A DNA stretch of 15,668 bases from Acholeplasmatales bacterium (GTDB taxonomy: Bacteria > Bacillota_I > Bacilli_A > Acholeplasmatales > Anaeroplasmataceae): NCBI GenBank assembly GCA_900770055.1, contig CAAGJD010000117.1:1-15668 (forward strand), in the 5' to 3' direction. Under the pieces are notes generated by a model. The model was not told the DNA's origin and ran no database searches. It saw only the letters and a program-made list of their open reading frames with translations. Below are positions 13,529 to 15,668 of the stretch, piece by piece (within the stretch, counting starts at the first letter, position 1; each line of letters begins with the position of its first letter). The position numbers were made by a program, and so were the translations under genes.

Positions 13529-15668
13529 TCATTTTTTAAAAAGCTTTTTTATTGAAAACTTAAGAGATTTTAAATAATCAGCTATGTATTTTTCTAATAA
13601 AATTGCTTCCTTTTTTCCTTTAAAAGGACAACAATTTAATATTTTTTGATAATCACTAAAAATTATCTTAAGTTCTTTTTTATCTATATCAGCAATGATT
13701 CTATCTACTATTTTAATATATCTTATTCTATTGCTTGCTAGAGCCATTAATAAATATAAAAACAATTGTCTTTTCTTATTATTACTATCTAGCCTATCTA
13801 AAGAATCCCTAAATGCGTGTCCAAAGCCCTTATATTCACAAATAGGGTCAATATAAAGTCTATAACACTCTAAAAATTCATAATAATTATTCTCATTTAT
13901 ATTTTGAATTTTAGGTAAATATTCAAAAAAAGCTTCTATATAACTATTTATTTGATATTTAACAAAATAATTAATCATATCAGCAGTATAACTATTAAAA
14001 TAGGGAATAACTCTAATTGCTTCAAATACCATTCTTCTACTAGATTCATTTTGGCAGGCATCCTTATACTCTAAACCTCTTCTTACTACCATATAGTAAG
14101 GATTCACACTACTTTTAGCCTTAGAAAGTATTTCATTAAGTTCATAAAGAAATCTAAAATATCTTCTGTCATATTTAATTAATAGCTCTGGATAACGATA
14201 AACATAATCATTTAGCTTTCTTATTGAATCTAATCTATCCTTATAGGTATATGGTAATGGCTTATAGAAATCATTAAATATATTTACACAAGCATCAAGC
14301 TTCATATCAAGTCCTAATGAATCTAAATATTCTAAAACCTTTGTGAAAAACACATCATTAACAGGCTTTGTTTTATCTAAATAAATATTTTTATATATTT
14401 CCTTTAAATCATCATAAGATAGCTCTTTATTTACATAAACAGCTTTTTGTTCCTTTGAATCTATAAATAGCTTAAGCTCTGGCTTATCCTTAAAATAATC
14501 ATTAAGCTTTTCATAAAAGCTTGGATTTTTAGCTTCTCTATCTAAATACATATCAATGAATTCTCTTCTATCTAATATACAATTATAGGCCTTAACTAAA
14601 TATCCTTTAGCATCAGAAATCATCAGTCTTTCACATAATAAAAATAAAAGCTTTATATCAAAAGCCTCTAATACATTACGGTAGCCTCTTGATATTTTAG
14701 ACATTTCAATATCTAATAATCTCGCTGGTGCTTTTTTATTAACTAAACTAATTCTTTTTAAAATGATATCTAATCTAGCAATATCATTATTTATAATACA
14801 AGCATTAATAAAATGTAAAAATGTTTCATTAGGCACAATTGCCTTATCATCTTTAATACTTCTACATTCAAGCTCTAATAATAAATAGCCCATATAGAAA
14901 TCATCATAAGAATTATTTAAATATTTAGCAAACAAATCATATTTTTTTAAATAATCATAATAATCTACAAGCGGAAATGGACAATTACTATCTACTAAAT
15001 TTAAATACTCATCATGTGACTTATAGCCACTAATCCCAAAAGTAGCTAAAGAATCAAAATATTGATTGATAATATAATCTCTTGATATAGCTAAATTATC
15101 ATATAATAGTTCATAAATAACTAATATATCATTACATATTTCATATTTTCCAAGTGATGGAAAAATTATTGATGAAACTAATTTTTTATCATAATTAATA
15201 TTATTTGCTAGCTCAATTGCTCTACTAAGCATAGCTACATTAGGAAATAAATTAATTTTACCCATTATTAAATTATAAACATCAACACATTCATCAAGTG
15301 ATAGATTATTATTCTGCATAATAGAATCTATTTTGTCTTTAAAGACTATAGCTTCCTTAAGTGAATCATTTAAGCATTCTATAATCATTTCAGAATATTT
15401 AGTTATTTCTATATCATATCTTTTATATTTATCATCAAAATCAAAAATTTCTTCATTTGCATTTTTAATACCATAAGCTATTTTAAGCTTATTAAAATTA
15501 AAATAATCCAAAGAATAAATAAATGATATATCATATAAATATTTTTTTGGTAATAAAAGACCAATAAGCTCATACCAAAATAATAGTTCTTTAAAATCAC
15601 TATGAATATAAATATTTCCATCTTTATTTATAATAGAATCTATTAAGCATTTAACAATATATTCATTA
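13529..15668 (-). CDS. Large protein of unknown function (5' end outside window)
   Basis: At least 712 residues. A TTG at 15509-15511 could be taken as the start. However, the frame stays open upstream to the window edge without any ATG, encoding coding-like sequence (SDFKELLFWYELIGLLLPKK, then YLYDISFIYSLDYFNFN), so the gene runs off the right side. The protein is rich in Tyr, Asp, Leu and Lys, apparently all alpha-helical, with no signal peptide or clear TM segment, so probably cytoplasmic. No catalytic motif or named family is recognised. The C-terminus is basic (SLKFSIKKLFKK). Only one Trp is seen in the visible part. After the TGA stop the same frame stays open about 40 more codons with low-complexity content, which I regard as chance. 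It ends in its own terminator and is not obviously part of the rhs unit. Confidence 0.75.
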   Translation of the reverse strand, partial: NEYIVKCLIDSIINKDGNIYIHSDFKELLFWYELIGLLLPKKYLYDISFIYSLDYFNFNKLKIAYGIKNANEEIFDFDDKYKRYDIEITKYSEMIIECLNDSLKEAIVFKDKIDSIMQNNNLSLDECVDVYNLIMGKINLFPNVAMLSRAIELANNINYDKKLVSSIIFPSLGKYEICNDILVIYELLYDNLAISRDYIINQYFDSLATFGISGYKSHDEYLNLVDSNCPFPLVDYYDYLKKYDLFAKYLNNSYDDFYMGYLLLELECRSIKDDKAIVPNETFLHFINACIINNDIARLDIILKRISLVNKKAPARLLDIEMSKISRGYRNVLEAFDIKLLFLLCERLMISDAKGYLVKAYNCILDRREFIDMYLDREAKNPSFYEKLNDYFKDKPELKLFIDSKEQKAVYVNKELSYDDLKEIYKNIYLDKTKPVNDVFFTKVLEYLDSLGLDMKLDACVNIFNDFYKPLPYTYKDRLDSIRKLNDYVYRYPELLIKYDRRYFRFLYELNEILSKAKSSVNPYYMVVRRGLEYKDACQNESSRRMVFEAIRVIPYFNSYTADMINYFVKYQINSYIEAFFEYLPKIQNINENNYYEFLECYRLYIDPICEYKGFGHAFRDSLDRLDSNNKKRQLFLYLLMALASNRIRYIKIVDRIIADIDKKELKIIFSDYQKILNCCPFKGKKEAILLEKYIADYLKSLKFSIKKLFKK

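Noticed and set aside
8699..13531. Genetic code with TGA as Trp (or Gly)
   Set aside because: The rhs TGA and several open stretches after other TGA stops made this worth a thought. However, every Trp seen in the rhs, orphan, VanZ-like and right-end proteins is TGG, and Gly uses GGN. A TGA-reassigned AT-rich genome would use TGA often inside genes.
1..15668. CRISPR array, tRNA or rRNA genes
   Set aside because: No regularly spaced identical repeats and no cloverleaf or rRNA signature were seen by eye. The only long repeat is the rhs core duplication.

Overview
This is a very AT-rich window from a low-GC Gram-positive-type bacterium, probably a Bacillota member of the gut Bacilli/Erysipelotrichia/RF39 kind. 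That placement is an inference. It rests on base composition, strong AAGGAGGTGA-type ribosome binding sites, a NatA-like ABC transporter, a VanZ-type membrane protein with bacterial Ig-like domains, an IS66 relic and a WapA/Rhs-type toxin locus. Trp is encoded by TGG in every tryptophan-bearing protein checked, so the standard bacterial code (TGA = stop) is assumed.

Left part (1-4064): an ABC exporter operon on the minus strand (ATPase and the start of its permease, overlapping by 8 bp) is divergent from a plus-strand gene. The plus-strand protein is a VanZ-like membrane protein whose external loop is expanded into about eight Ig-like domains. The shared intergenic region holds two promoters and a set of TTTTGTGCA half-sites spaced about 20 bp apart. 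A degraded IS66 transposase tail and a bidirectional terminator cluster (4165-4690) separate this part from the next.

Middle (4788-13174, all minus strand): a polymorphic-toxin locus. In transcription order it holds a 56-aa exported small protein, a holin-like membrane protein, a giant Rhs/YD-repeat protein with two LamG/concanavalin-like insertions, a hydrophobic C-terminal tip, a three-TM membrane protein that overlaps the tip (candidate immunity protein), a start-less orphan Rhs core plus a second, unrelated tip, and a 169-aa soluble protein (candidate immunity for the second tip). The orphan and main Rhs cores match without gaps over about 730 bp at a constant offset of 1828 bp. Homologous recombination would therefore swap the tip and its immunity gene cleanly. 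The main rhs frame is interrupted by one in-frame TGA (8699-8701) and is otherwise open for 1,833 residues.

Regulation of the locus: the 56-aa gene is preceded by a promoter overlapped by a 9-bp inverted repeat, a cre-like site and a hairpin-rich element with two mutually exclusive pairings. The holin-rhs part is preceded by a perfect 16-bp palindrome of TetR-operator type. Right end (13529-15668): a large soluble protein of unknown function. Its frame stays open to the window edge, so it is 5'-truncated here. It ends at a good intrinsic terminator.
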